DNA from: Oncomelania hupensis
Lineage: Eukaryota; Mollusca; Gastropoda; Littorinimorpha; Pomatiopsidae
Assembly: GCA_036898135.1 (NCBI GenBank)
Contig: CM072522.1
Span: 9,881,186 to 9,945,185 of the forward strand
Reading direction: 5' to 3'
DNA length: 64,000 nucleotides
Within the stretch, counting starts at the first letter, position 1; every line of letters begins with the position of its first letter. Made by a program: the position numbers and the translations under genes. Below, piece after piece: positions 10,200 to 22,105 of the stretch. Under the pieces are notes generated by a model that saw only the letters and a list, made by a program, of their open reading frames with translations, had not been told where the DNA came from and did no database searches.

Positions 10200-11320
10200 A
10201 CGATTACGATTACGATTACGATTGTTTTATTCAGTATAAGGCCTATGCCCCCTATTGAAGGGGTGTGTACAGTGAATTTTCAAACAAAATATACATATAT
10301 AACAAACACTCAATCAGAGGAAACAAATCAGTGAATCTTACGAAATTGCTATCTCCCTCATTTTAAACGCTTTGTACAAAAATATACATAACTTTCGAAC
10401 AGTTTCTTGGCTTGTCGATGACAGCAAAATATTAAAGCTAAATGCGTTTGGGTTTCTAATAAACTTAGTAGCAATAAATTGTTTTCTTAAATTTTCAAAA
10501 AATGGACAGCGTAATACAAAATGCACTTAGTCCTCTCTCGATTCTTTACACAAGGGACATAATAACTCACTATAAGTCACTTGCCGATAGCGGTAATGAT
10601 GCACAGCTAGGTCTGACACACCAAAACGAAATCTAGGTAAAATAAATTTCATATGCTTATCTATATTCGATTGCAGATAAACTGGTATATAATGCATAGA
10701 AGGACTGAACATTCTATAAAATGCAAATCTATCACTATTACTAACATGTTCATTCCAGTTCTGCCACCTACAATCAATCAAGCGTCCTTTAAAAGCACGT
10801 AAAAATTCTTTCATGTTATCAACACTTTGGTTCATCCATACATAGCCAAAACCATTCTCACAAAGACATGATCGTACCTTAGAAACCCAAGTAATCTTAC
10901 CTCTAGCATCTAAATTATACAGCATTAAATAAGCTTTCTTCGGAATTCTATGCGCTTCCATCTGTGTTAATCTTAACCAATAACGAACACAATTAACAAC
11001 AGAATTAATAGAGATAGGATATCTGTTAAGTTCTCCGTATACAAGGTCATTAGGTGTGCGCATATCTACAGCCAAAAACTTTTGTAATGCAAACAAATGA
11101 ACCTTTTCACAATTTTGTGCTGCTTTCTCCAACCCCCAAATTTCAGATCCATACTGCATAATAGGCTGTATTTGAACATCAAAAAGCTTCAAAAACAATT
11201 CTACTGATTTGTTGTTAAATGCATTTAGTTTCTGTATTACCGAAATAAGTGCTTTTTTAGCTCTGCTAGCTAGATCTTTACATGCTGCTGAAAAGCTAAG
11301 TCTCGTTGAAAAATAAATAC
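10200..11320 (-). pseudogene. 5'-truncated LINE, GA-associated family, copy A
   Basis: Reading from 11324 down to 10338 gives the C-terminal third of a non-LTR retrotransposon ORF2. The first residues (LGIYFST) match the region just after the reverse transcriptase palm. QYGSEIW follows, and the C-terminal zinc-binding pattern CPLCKES...HFVLRC lies at the end. One in-frame stop (TAA at 10527-10529) splits the frame next to that motif, where related copies read through. The element's 3' end carries an (ATTACG)n tail at 10199-10222. Its 5' end stops exactly at a 380-bp (GA)n tract. The catalytic palm and endonuclease are missing, so it cannot move itself. Clade not fixed. Confidence 0.8.
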
Positions 11321-11702
<382 letters not shown>

Positions 11703-11710
11703 TGGATCAG

Positions 11711-11926
11711 TTATTCAAAAAATGGTTATAGTCCATTTTTGAAGGGGTATGTGCATGAAAAAAAAAAACAATCACATACAATTAAAGTAGGCCTACATAA
11801 ATTATTAACACGAAGAACATAGTAAAGTGATCTCGCAGCACTATGAGAACTTAGCAAATACATCCTACGCCATATTGACAATAGCACGCCCCTTGTCTTC
11901 AATGCTTTATAAATGAACAATGACCC
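11711..11926 (-). pseudogene. 3' half of LINE copy B/D (GA-associated family)
   Basis: Aligns with the 3' end of copy E (15735-15960): TTTATGAAAGCATT-type codons giving FIYKALKTRG, then the 3' untranslated part ending at GAGAGAGAT. It stops at GAACAATGACC, in the middle of the coding region. The missing continuation reappears at 15262-15660 after the RTE insertion. Confidence 0.7.
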
Positions 11927-14900
11927 TCTCCTATCCTACCCTATCCTATCCTACCCTATCCTATCCCGTAACTCTAAAAGTCGGCGGAGCACCACAGATG
12001 ATCGTTTAACCAGCGTACTCCATCGTCTCTCTCCTCAGCAACCCTCATGGCTTCGCTCAATGTCAAGCCAGTCCATTCTCGAATGTTATTCTCCCACCTC
12101 TTTTTCTGTGTCCCTCTTCTTCTGCCTCCTTGCAAAGTGCCTTGCAGGATGGTCTTTGCAAAGCCTGATGATGCTCTGGTGACCTGGCCATACCATCGGA
12201 GTTTCCGTTTCTTCACCACCGTGAGCATGTCGTCGTGTTTTCCAATGGCTTGTGCGATGGTCTGTCGGACTTTGTCGATTATGATGTGCTGGGTATAGGA
12301 AATGCTCAGAAGTCTTCTGTAGCACCTCATCTCCATGCTTTGTACTCTTCGTTGTAGGTCTCCAGTGAGGGACCATGTCTTGCAAGAGTAAAGGAATATG
12401 GAGATGACAAGAAAGCGCAGCAGCCTAAACTTGGGATGTAGATTGATGGTCATGTCTTTCCAAATGGGCTTCAACCTTGTCAGGGCAGCAGTTGTTTGTG
12501 CTATCATGGAGAGGACTTCCTGTCGGGACCCATTGTCTGATACAATGGCTCTTAAATATTTGAAGCAGTGCACTGTGTTGAGGGATTGACCTTGGACTTT
12601 AATGTCCGTGTTGATTCCATTGGTATTGTTGGTCATCATTTTGGTCTTCTCTGCACTTATTTCCATTCCAAAGGCTCTGGAGGTGGCGTCAAGCCTCTGT
12701 ACCAGCTGTTCAAGTTCTTGTTCCTCTCCAGACTATCCACCAATGTCATCAGCAAAACGGAGGTTGGAGATTGCTCTACCCCCTTATGCCGACTGTGCCT
12801 TCATGATCTGCAATGGCATCTGACATGATGCGCTCCAGAAAGATGTTGAAGAGTTTTGGAGAGAGTAGGCATCCTTGACGCACGCCGATTGTTGTTCTGA
12901 ACCAGTTCCCGATGGCGCTGTTATGGAGGACTTCTGTATAACAGTCATACAGGCTTTTGATGACTTCAATAATGTGAGGTCTGATGTTGTACACTCTCAT
13001 GGTTACCCACAGAGCTGCATGCCAGGCTCGGTCAAACGCTTTCTTGAAGTTCAAAAACATATGATATAGATATTGTTGGTGCTGTAGGTATTTCTCGCAG
13101 ATAATTCTGAGGTTGAAAATCTGCTCAGTTGTATTTCGCCCTGCCCTGAATCCAGCGTGTTCTTCAGCTATGATTTGTTTTGTTCAGCTTGGGGTTTTAA
13201 CCTGTTGAGTTTTATTTTCAGGAGGACTTTCCTGGGATGGCTGATGAGGCTGATGGTGCGGTAGTTGTCACACTCCTGAAGGTTACCCTTTTTGGGAATA
13301 GTGATGACAATTGACTGGATCTATGATGTAGGCTACTACTCACTCTGCAAGATCTTGTTACAGATAATGGTGAGGGCGTCAATCATCGATTTTCATCCTG
13401 CTTGAAGCAATTCTGCGGGTGTATTGTCCACTCCCGCTGATTTCCCCTTCTTCAGCGATTACATTGCTGCCTCAACGTCTTCTCGGAGGATTGGGAGGAT
13501 TTCTTCTTCTTCTTCTCTGTTCTGGGGACATACTAGAGCTGATAAGTCTCCGTTTTGGTGTGTGGTTATAAAGTTCAGAGCAGTACTCCATCCATCTATC
13601 CAATACTTCTTGTTCTTCTATAAGACACAAGCCAGACTTGCTTTGGATCGTGGAGACCTTGGGCTGTTTAACACTTGTCAGCCACTCTTCACAGTCTGGT
13701 AGGCCCTTCTTGCTGTTGTTCTTGTTCTCTATTTCCTGGCATTGATCTTCTATCCAGTTCTCCTTTGCTGTGCGCTTGCCTTTTCAGATGACACTGTTGA
13801 TTTTTTTTTATTGCCATCAGCTCCCTGTAAGATCTTCTTTTTCTTTGTCATCTTTCTTCGTTTGTTACACAGATACAAAAGATCATGTGTGATCCACGGT
13901 ATCTTCTTTGGACGGTGCTTGCCAAGGATCTCAGTGGCGGCATCTGTCACTGCTGAGTTGAAGGTGGTGAACATGGTGTTGACATCTATTTCAGCAGCTC
14001 CCAAAATGAGCAGTGGTGCAAATTTCCCTCCAATTATGGCATGGAATATTTCTGCTACCTCCGGGTCTTGCAGTTTGTCCAGGTCGAACTTCAGTCTGGT
14101 GCACTTTGCTGTATTTACTCTCTTCAAGTGGAGCCGGAAAGACATCATCACGAGATCGTGGTCACTTCCGACGTCTGCTCCTGGAAAGGTGCGTGTCTTG
14201 CCAATGTTGACGATTGATCTGAAGCGTTTCTTGGACATGAGGTAGTCAATCTGGTTGTGATGCTCCCCGCAGGTACTGTGCCATGTCCATCGTCTGGATT
14301 TTTGTCTGGGCCCAAGCGTATTTGCCAGTATTAGACTGTTGTATCTGCCAAACTACAGGAGTCTCAGACCTCTGTCATTTGTCTCGTTGTTGCAGTGTGG
14401 TCCACATGTGTCTCCCCAGTTGTAGTACACATCTTGGCCAACCTTGGCATTCCAGTCGCATGTCTTTCTTCTGCACTTGGTCAAGACAGCCTGCAGATAT
14501 TCATAGAAATCCTCGACTTCGCTGTCGTCATAAGCCTGGATGATGGTGATGTTGAAAGGGGTTGCTCTCAGACGGATGCTAATGAGTCTACTGGAGACTG
14601 GGGCGGCAAACCATGACAGTGGCCAGAATGTCTTTGTGGACCAAGATTTCAACGACGTGTTCGTGCCTGTCATCTCTCTCCTCTGAAATAAAGCTTGTGG
14701 CCTTTGTCGGTCGTTGTTACACCTATGCCTTTCCAGCGCAGTTCGCTGATGCTTAAAATGTTCCATCGATAGTGGTCCATCTCGTAGGCCAGTTCTTCTA
14801 ATTTTCTCTCCGCAGTTAGGGTCCTGACATTCCAGGTTCCTATGACAATGTTGTCTCTCGTGCGGAATTTGCGTAGTTATCTATCAATAACCCACTTATA

Positions 14901-15255
14901 ACCTCCGTCCTGGTGGTGCGGTCCTTGGTGACCCGGGCGACGACCGATCCTGTATGGAGTGAGCGGTTCTTTTCATAATACTCGTCTTGGGCAAGAAAGA
15001 TCTGATGGGGTCCAATCCTCTCACGGCTGTTGGCCACAGCCGAAATCCACGAGTACAGTGTGGCTCGCCTTGGTCCCGAGCACGTGGTCGTTGAACCTGT
15101 AGTAACGTGAGATTCTTCCTTCGCCCTGGCCGGTGACTTCTGTGTAGAAGACTTTCGCCCAATGATGCTGTGCTGACATCATCCCTGTTAGTCGACTCTT
15201 ACAACACGCCGGGAAACGTTGGGTCTATTCTATTCAGTGCCCGAACCCACAGTGC
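11927..15255 (-). pseudogene. RTE-type LINE, near full length, inactivated
   Basis: Pieces on the minus strand, in order: endonuclease fragments (14840-15162), a GDWNAKVG-like segment (CDWNAKVGQD within 14353-14766), the endonuclease GSDHDLV motif and linker (13750-14238), a linker stretch with DCEEWLTS (about 13560-13740), reverse transcriptase with FKKAFDRAWH and GVRQGCLLSP (12776-13060), and the C-terminal part with FKYL, SCKTW and RRKLRWYGQV-like motifs (11974-12666). Frameshifts and stops separate the blocks. The tail is (CCTAT)n at 11928-11966, typical of RTE-like elements. It interrupts LINE copy B/D. Total length of about 3.3 kb agrees with the family. The assignment to RTE is from motif style; BovB or RTE-X cannot be told apart here. 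Confidence 0.82.
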
Positions 15256-15261
15256 AATGGC

Positions 15262-15658
15262 AGGGTTATTTATAATATGATTATTAGCAGAGGAAAACAG
15301 TAATTATCACAAGCCGAATAAGAGCAGGGTTTCTATGAAATGTTGCAGGAATGAATACAGAATAGCTGCTTCAAATTAACAGAAGCAGTACAGGACAGAA
15401 TAAAATGCAGTTCATTATCAACAGATTGCTGACACAATGGACACTGCAAAGCTACTGTAATCATGATGTCTGTACATATGTTGATGAACAAGCAGATGAG
15501 GTAGCCTATAATTAATCTACATTGAGTTAAAATACATTTTAGATTCCTATCCAGATTACCTTCCAAGAATAATTTTCTACTGCGATCTAGGATTTATATA
15601 TGTAGTAAACCTATTACTAACGCATTTTCCAGTTTTGCCAACGAAGTGTCTACCGGTC

Positions 15659-15660
<2 letters not shown>
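15262..15660 (-). pseudogene. 5' half of LINE copy B/D
   Basis: The frame at 15333-15566 gives the same zinc motif, CPLCQQSVDNELHFILSC, as copies A and E. The left edge begins at ATTATTAGCAG, which continues the sequence broken off at 11926. The right edge ends directly at the next (GA)n tract. Several frame breaks. Confidence 0.7.

Positions 15661-15662
<2 letters not shown>

Positions 15663-15733
<71 letters not shown>
15663..15733. repeat. (GA)n microsatellite
   Basis: Almost pure GA repeat between LINE copies B/D and E. Confidence 0.97.
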
Positions 15734-15734
<1 letters not shown>

Positions 15735-15739
<5 letters not shown>

Positions 15740-16812
15740 AGAGATTGATTGATCATTTATTGAAATTAGGGCTATAATCCCAATTGAGGTGGTCTGCGCA
15801 TAAGAAACAATCAGATACAAAAGTACATAAATTATTAAAACAAAGAACACAACAACGTTTTCTTGCAACACCATGGAAAGTTAACAAAACAGCAAAGGCT
15901 ATATTTATATGAACACGTCCTTTATCTTAAATGCTTTATAAACGAACAATGACAGTTTTCTTACAATCGCATTATTAGCAGAAGAGAAAAGCAACTTAAG
16001 CCGGAAAAGATTAGAGCTTCTATGAAATTTTAGAAGAATTAATTTTTGCCTCAAATTAACAAAAGCAATACAGCCCAGAATAAAATGCAGTTCGTTATCA
16101 ACAGATTTTTTACACAATGGACAAAGCAAATCTACTGTATCATGATGTCTGTAATACGTTGATGAACAAGCAGGTTAGATACCCTTACCCTAAATTTTTT
16201 TAAAATACAATTTCCAAGTATAATTTCTACTATGGTCTAGGCCATACAGATGTATGTATGTAGTAAACCTATCACTGTCATGCATGTGGCTTTCCCAGTT
16301 TTGTCAACGAGTGGCTAACAATCTCTCTCTTAATGCAGAAATAAAAGATCTAAAATCATCGACGCTTTGATAAAGCAATGCATAACCAAACGCATGTATG
16401 TGTAAATAATAAATGACAAATTTAGACATCCAAATTAAAATTTCCCCTCTCATCTAAATTATGTGACATTAAATATGCTTTGCGCGGAAGTCTATAATCA
16501 GGCATTTGAGTAAGTTTATTCCCAAATCGGATGCACTTCATAGAAGAATTTGTATAATTGGATATTGATCCACTTCGCTATAGACAACATCGTTTGGGGT
16601 TAATTAAATCAACTGCAAGGAATTTTTGAAGAACAGAGAGGTGAATCTTTTTACAATGTACAGCAGCAGCATCAAAAGCCCTTACCTCGGCACCATATTG
16701 AGCACACAAGTATCAACAAGTTTTAAGAAAACATTAAGCGAATTATTGTTCAAAATAAACTTTTGCAGAATCATTAATAATGCATGTTTAGCCTACAAGC
16801 ACCAACAAAACT
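15735..16812 (-). pseudogene. 5'-truncated LINE, GA-associated family, copy E
   Basis: Frame 15905-16129 gives CPLCKKSVDNELHFILGC and the extreme C-terminus FVYKAFKIKD. Sequence upstream to 16812 aligns in content with copy A, including the Tyr-Gly-Ala-Glu segment near 16690, but is full of stops. The 3' end begins at GATTGATTGATC next to (GA)n and the 5' end meets another GA-rich tract. Same strand as copies A and B/D. Confidence 0.72.
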
Positions 16813-17204
16813 CAATAGAGAAAGAGAGAGAGAAAGAGAGATGGGGGTGGGGGAGGGTGAGCGGAGAGAAAGAGAAGGATATCCTTGGTTTAAACTAAAC
16901 ATAAATGTATTCTACAAACCAGATAATAATACAAGGCAAAACATCAGGGCGCATAGAATGACTGTGAATCAACCAACTACAAGTTCTTCAGTGCAGTTTG
17001 ATTAAGTTATAATGCACGCACACAGACATACAGACAGAAAGAGTTTTCGCTTGTATGTACGTTTTGTAACTATATAAACTATATCAGGCTCCCCAGTCCG
17101 ACTAGTGAATTCATATAATCAGATCAAATCAGGAGAGCACTCAGCATCCATCGAGTCGAGCTGAACGTTATGGCGCTCCGGCATTTTCCACTCGCTGATG
17201 GTCC
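16813..17204. other. GA-rich tract and unassigned sequence
   Basis: GA-rich imperfect repeat to about 16880; nothing recognised in the rest. Confidence 0.5.
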
Positions 17205-17500
17205 ATCGGGGTGTCGGATAGCGCAGTGGTTGGAGCACTCGCTACTGTGTCGCAAGTTAAGCACCGTCCAGTGCGGTTAGCACTTGGATGGGTGACCGCA
17301 AAACGTGAAGCGACAAATAACAACGCCCTTAGTTGACTCAACTGTGACTGAGTACCTATACTCTCTTAAGGGTGGGGAAGGTAAAGCAGCGAGGGAGAGA
17401 GATGGGCATCACCCTCATTACGCTGGCCCAAGATAAGTGTGATCTCCAACATCACGCTCCCCTACGGCCACAAGGCTATGGGACTACCTTTACCTTTTTA
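17205..17500 (+). mobile_element. SINE with a tRNA-like head fused to a 5S rRNA-like segment
   Basis: Positions 17216-17240 read GATAGCGCAGTGGTTGGAGC, a standard tRNA A box. Directly after it, 17254-17299 matches the internal control region of eukaryotic 5S rRNA: AAGTTAAGCA, then GGTTAGCACTTGGATGGGTG and ACCGC. A non-RNA body follows and ends with ACTACCTTTACCTTTTT (about 17480-17500). 5S-derived SINEs (SINE3 class) and tRNA-derived SINEs are known; here A-box and 5S boxes stand together. It is not a functional 5S gene, since the first third and the 3' end of 5S are missing. Confidence 0.78.
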
Positions 17501-17644
17501 ATTTTTTGATGGTTCATTATCGACCGCAGCGGTCCAGTTAATCTCTTAGCCTAGCCGACAAGCAGCTTTCACTGCGTAGCGTTTCCACTGCGGCGGTCAC
17601 CAGGCTTTATTCTGCTCACCCACGCTCAAGGAGGCGTTCAGACC

Positions 17645-17695
17645 CACTAACACTACAACATTGAGGTTTAACGTCTACACCCACCATTGGCGATA
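17645..17695 (-). mobile_element. SINE family A, copy 2, 3' part (split by a LINE)
   Basis: CATTGAGGTTTAACGTCTAC and the following bases match copy 1 at 485-512. The match ends at 17695, where the LINE tail begins; the SINE resumes at 20706. Confidence 0.65.
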
Positions 17696-20600
17696 GGCAA
17701 GGCAAGGCAAGGCAAGGCAAATTTTATTCCAGAAAAAAACCATTAAGGGCACATGGACATGGTTAAAATAATATACACAAACATGCACAATAATTAATTA
17801 ACATTTTAGATTAAAAAATAAAATAAAAATTTTAAACTATTTATTTATACAGCGGGATAGAGTGGAGTGGGGGGGTAGCAGGGGGAGGTATGGAGTGGGG
17901 AAAAGAAAAAAGAACTTGATTGGGGACAACAACTATGAATCATAACTAACAATACAATTCAACCTAAACACATCAATGACAAACTACAGGAATAATTTTT
18001 ATTACACATAACCTGTCAACATCAGAACTATTAATTTTTGACATGGGATAAAAACGTTACATTTGTTTAATTATTAATTTCATAAGACTTACAAGCTTTA
18101 ATAATTCTGACTTTTTGTTAGATGACAATAATTCTTGAAATTTGATGGCATTGGGATACCTATAATAATATGATTTTAATAAATCTCTTCTCGAGTTACA
18201 AAAATGTGAACACAAAAATAAATAATGAAACTCATCACCAAGATCGCCACTATTACATTTTTGACATACACGTTCGTGTCTAGGAATGTTAAAATATCGG
18301 CCTCTCTGCACTGGCATTCTGTGGTTAAGTGTCCTAAACTTTAGAACAGATATTGCCAGATTTGTTGGTAGAACATGCAAATATTTTTCAAATTCAAAAT
18401 GTAGCTTAAACATTCGATAATTATAGTAAAATTCATTATTGTTTATTTCCTCGAACCAGCCTTGAATAAACTGATCATGTAGGCGTTGTTTAATTGTACA
18501 CTTAAAAACTGAAGCAGAAGGCATAACATTGGTTAGCCCCTGATTTAACCAAAAATTACCAAGTCCTAGATTATTTAACTCTTTCCGCACTGAATCGAGG
18601 AATGAAGATTTATAACCTTTATGCAAATCAATGTGAAACAAAAAAGTGTACATAACGCTGGACAATTTATTACTGTTATCAGGGTGAACAAGCTTATACC
18701 AAAAATTTAACATTCTTTGCTTTGCCTGTAACTCCAGAGGAACTTGTCCTAATTCACCAAAAATCATTTGAGAAGGAGTAGACTTACCCAGCTTTAAAAT
18801 TAGTTTATAAAAACGCAGTTGCAGTTTAGTGGCAAGGTCACTCATTTGAGGACACCATATCTCTGAACCATATAACAGAATAGGAACTATAGTTTTCTCA
18901 AACAGGTCAATTTGAATTTCTAGTGGTAACATAAGCTTTCTAATTTTTCTTAAAAGATAAAACATAGCTTTGGAGGCACGATCATATAAATTTTTCTGGG
19001 CTGGTTTAAAGCTACCATTATAGTTAATTTTAATTCCGAGATACTGAAAATCATATACCACGTCCAATTTAACACCATTGTAAAATACATTAGGTAGATT
19101 TCTGACTTTGCCTTTTGAAAAAACAACGACCTTAGTTTTAGCAGCATTGACTTTTAATTTGTATTTAGTGCAATATTGATGCATGGCATCTAAAGAAGAC
19201 TGTAATTCAGCAGAAGATTCACAAAATATTACGGTGTCATCGGCATAAAGCAAAATAAACATTTTATACAGAGTCTCAATATAGTCATCATCAAGAAAAA
19301 TATCCGATGCTGCAAGCTTAACAGTTCTTAGACCAATTAGTTTTTCACCAAGAAAACTTTTTAAATCATTCAAAAATACAGCAAACAATAACGGAGACAG
19401 ATTTTCACCTTGTCTGACACCTGTTTTACAAGAAAAATAATCAGAAAGAGTATCATTCCACTGTACCTGTGATTTTGCTTTATTATACAAGTCTTTTATT
19501 ATACGGAGTATATTTCCGTTTACATTAGAATTTAATAATTTCTGCCATAACAAAGAACGATTAACAAAATCAAATGCCTTTTCATAATCAATAAAAACAC
19601 AGTACAAACGCTTTTTCTTTGATAAGAAGAATTCTACAAGAGAGTGTAAAGTGAATATATGATCAGAAACAGAGTATCCACCCCTAAATCCAGCCTGTTC
19701 TTCACCCAGAACATTATTAGACTCCAAGAAAGAACCTAGTCTTTTGTTAATTAAGCTTGTAAACAATTTACCAAAACAGCTCAAGATAGATATTCCACGA
19801 TAACTATTTGCATTGTCTTTGTCCCCCTTCTGCTTATAAAGAGGTTTAATAATCCCTATAGTCCAATCCTCGGGCACTTTACCAGATTGTAGTACAATAT
19901 TATAGTATTTAGTAATCAACTTAATGAATTCATAAGGGACTGACTTCAAAGATTCATTAGTTATATGATCTATACCACAAGCTTTGTTATTTTTTAAAGT
20001 ACGTATAGCTTCTTTAACCTCCTCCTCATTGAATGGTTGATCAAGGAGAAAATGTGTTTTGGTGTCGTGCATGCTTGTATTCTGGTCAAGAGTGTCATTC
20101 TCAACATCGGAATCAGAAATTTTCTTAAAATGTTCAAAAAACGTTTCACATGTTATTTTACCATATGTGTCCCTTTTTTCAGTGCGTGTACCATTTAGAA
20201 GCTTCCAAAAGCATTTTGGATCATTACTTTTCAATTTTCTAATTTTCTTAATTAAATTTGATTGATATTTTTTAAATGATATTCTTAACTGTCTTTTATA
20301 ATTATTGCTTGCTTTGTGCTTAATTTCCTTAAGAAATGAGTTTGTATTTTTCCTACAAGCATTTTTAGATTTAAGAAATTCTTTCCTACTCTTTTCACAT
20401 TCACTATCAAACCACGGAAGGTTTTCATTTGTTCGATTCGTTTTCTGCGTTTTTTTCTTTATTTTAAATAAACCTATCATGTCCGCTGCTTGCCTCATGA
20501 TGTTACATATTTTATTGCAAATATCATCAATATCACTTTGATGAAGGACAACAGAATTATTATTTAAGATATTGTCAAGTGAAGAATTTAGTAAGGTAAC

Positions 20601-20705
20601 TTCCGCCATGTTAAGGTTTTTGACAAACTTTTGTTTGCTATCTGGGTACCATTTTGGTTTATTAATAGCTTCAGTTTTACAGTTAGATCTGCTGTTATTT
20701 GGGTA
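17696..20705 (-). mobile_element. Young 5'-truncated LINE inserted in a SINE
   Basis: The 3' end on the minus strand has AATAAA followed by a (TTGCC)n tail (17696-17719). The interior carries an uninterrupted 850-codon frame. The 5' end stops near 20705, before any endonuclease domain. The 3' untranslated part (about 17720-18056) is A/T-rich. SINE-A sequence lies on both sides. Confidence 0.82.
18057..20609 (-). CDS. LINE ORF2 fragment: reverse transcriptase and zinc motif, 850 codons
   Basis: The protein would copy LINE RNA into DNA at a nicked target. The start given is the first ATG; the frame stays open upstream for about 30 more codons (to about 20705), so this ATG is not the natural start. 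A basic linker fills residues 1-200. Reverse transcriptase follows, with FIDYEKAFD near 345, GVRQGENLSPLLF near 395 and the catalytic LLYADDTVIF near 450. The thumb begins with QYLGIKI near 525 and YGSEIWCP comes near 588. A C-terminal zinc motif, CQKCNSGDLGDEFHYLFLC, sits near 785-805. No stop or frameshift is seen, unlike the neighbouring LINE copies, so insertion is recent. The apurinic endonuclease domain is missing, so this copy cannot be fully autonomous. Related to, but clearly different from, copies A, B/D and E. Confidence 0.9.
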   Translation of the reverse strand: MAEVTLLNSSLDNILNNNSVVLHQSDIDDICNKICNIMRQAADMIGLFKIKKKTQKTNRTNENLPWFDSECEKSRKEFLKSKNACRKNTNSFLKEIKHKASNNYKRQLRISFKKYQSNLIKKIRKLKSNDPKCFWKLLNGTRTEKRDTYGKITCETFFEHFKKISDSDVENDTLDQNTSMHDTKTHFLLDQPFNEEEVKEAIRTLKNNKACGIDHITNESLKSVPYEFIKLITKYYNIVLQSGKVPEDWTIGIIKPLYKQKGDKDNANSYRGISILSCFGKLFTSLINKRLGSFLESNNVLGEEQAGFRGGYSVSDHIFTLHSLVEFFLSKKKRLYCVFIDYEKAFDFVNRSLLWQKLLNSNVNGNILRIIKDLYNKAKSQVQWNDTLSDYFSCKTGVRQGENLSPLLFAVFLNDLKSFLGEKLIGLRTVKLAASDIFLDDDYIETLYKMFILLYADDTVIFCESSAELQSSLDAMHQYCTKYKLKVNAAKTKVVVFSKGKVRNLPNVFYNGVKLDVVYDFQYLGIKINYNGSFKPAQKNLYDRASKAMFYLLRKIRKLMLPLEIQIDLFEKTIVPILLYGSEIWCPQMSDLATKLQLRFYKLILKLGKSTPSQMIFGELGQVPLELQAKQRMLNFWYKLVHPDNSNKLSSVMYTFLFHIDLHKGYKSSFLDSVRKELNNLGLGNFWLNQGLTNVMPSASVFKCTIKQRLHDQFIQGWFEEINNNEFYYNYRMFKLHFEFEKYLHVLPTNLAISVLKFRTLNHRMPVQRGRYFNIPRHERVCQKCNSGDLGDEFHYLFLCSHFCNSRRDLLKSYYYRYPNAIKFQELLSSNKKSELLKLVSLMKLIIKQM

Positions 20706-20872
20706 GACGTAGCAAAGGGGGAGGGACCTAAATCAACTCTGAACCACAAGAGTAATCATACTGCTAAAATGGACAGTGAAAATGGCTACTTTTTATTTCG
20801 CCTACCACGGGATTCGAACCTGGTGCATCGGTGTGCCAGGCGAACGCTCTACCACTTGAGCTACGGCGGTGG
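20706..20872 (-). mobile_element. SINE family A, copy 2, tRNA-like 5' part
   Basis: A box TAGCTCAAGTGGTAGAGCG (about 20847-20867) and B box GGTTCGAATCC (about 20810-20820) are both well kept. Body sequence matches copy 1 at 540-640. Confidence 0.8.
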
Positions 20873-21900
20873 GCATCCACTGACACTGCATCCAGGCCGA
20901 GATTATGAGGTCTACCATCGGCGGGCGTAGAGGGAGAACTGTGCACCTGGTGGTTCCGGACGTCGACGCTTTGGCAGTAGTCTGTGGGAGATCCCGACTC
21001 GTTTCTCCACTGCAACTATCAACCTTAATCTTCTCTACCTGTTGGCTCCTTGGACGGCTGGCCCGCCAGGCGGCTGGTTTTCTTCTGCAGGGTTGCCATA
21101 AACCTTTTACTACTACGGGGCGTCGTAGTCTATGTTGTGGAGGGTGGCAACCTCCGGACAGCAGGCGTTTTACGCCGCCAGCGAGCTCTGCGCTTGACTA
21201 CTTTCGCCTCCCTCGCACGGTTCATCGCAAGATCCTTTGCCTCCATCGGCACACCCTCCTCAAGAAATCTTAAGAACTACGACCTTTTCACCCGTTCAGC
21301 TGCGCGTCTGCCTTACTACTTGTGTTACCGACTAGAGCGCCCCGCTGCCACATGACTTCTTCAACTCGACTTCATGCCGCATATTGGACCTCCGCTTATT
21401 GGGCCTCCGCTTCTTTGTCATCTTAATTCGATAGTCCCCGTTACGCACTTGTGTCCGGGGACTATAAATCTTCTCAGCTAGTGGATTGTTTCAAGAGAAA
21501 GTTTTATAGTGCTATTCACAACTTTCCGGCACCTCTCATAAAAACTCGTGGGTATCGCCATTATAAATTAAAACGAGGTTATATGAAACCAAGTTCCGGT
21601 TTGGCTTGTTTTGCTTTTATCAAAGCTTGATGCGTGACTTTTAAATATGGCAAATTGCCGAAAACGACGATTGTTAGAGCCCGAAAATGAGTGGGATAAG
21701 TATAAAAACGGTGGAGGAAGTACATGCTCAGTGAAAGAATGCAAAAAACAATCGTAGAGGCCTGTATTTGTGGCGACTTCGGAGGTGCGTCGATCATCGA
21801 CAGAAAGTGAAACAGGACCTGAAAACTCTTGTAGTTTTCCATAGCTTCGCCGTCGCAACCTTCACAAAACACGAAGTATAACTGACTATGTTTATGCGAG
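20873..21900. other. Unassigned sequence
   Basis: No recognisable domain in any frame. A perfect 10-bp hairpin (ATAGTCCCCG / CGGGGACTAT) lies at about 21430-21465. Confidence 0.4.
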
Positions 21901-22105
21901 CGTTGTGGCCAAGTGGGCTAAGGCGGGACTAACTTGCCTTGTCCACAAGCCAGAATCCAATGGCGCCTGACAGGTGTGGGTTCGAGCCAGCATCTGGGCG
22001 TTATGTTTTTCCGAATATTTTTCAAAAATTCACAAATAATGTTAGGTAGGTAGGGTTTAGGCGCGCCACTGGCGATAGAAAGGGATAATAAACTGCAGCA
22101 AAAAA
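21901..22105 (+). mobile_element. tRNA-derived SINE, family B, copy 1
   Basis: Head GTTGTGGCCAAGTGGGCTAA with AATCCAATGGCGCC and B box GGGTTCGAGCC (about 21978-21988) resembles a Ser/Leu-type tRNA. The body includes CCGAATATTTTTC. A second copy is at 57930-58180 on the minus strand. Confidence 0.75.

Noticed and set aside
17254..17299. 5S rRNA gene
   Set aside because: Only the internal control region is present; the 5' third and 3' third of 5S are absent and the segment is fused to a tRNA-like head.
20806..20872. Functional tRNA gene (also 8640-8715 and 21901-21995)
   Set aside because: Boxes A and B are present but cloverleaf stems do not close and SINE body sequence continues directly.
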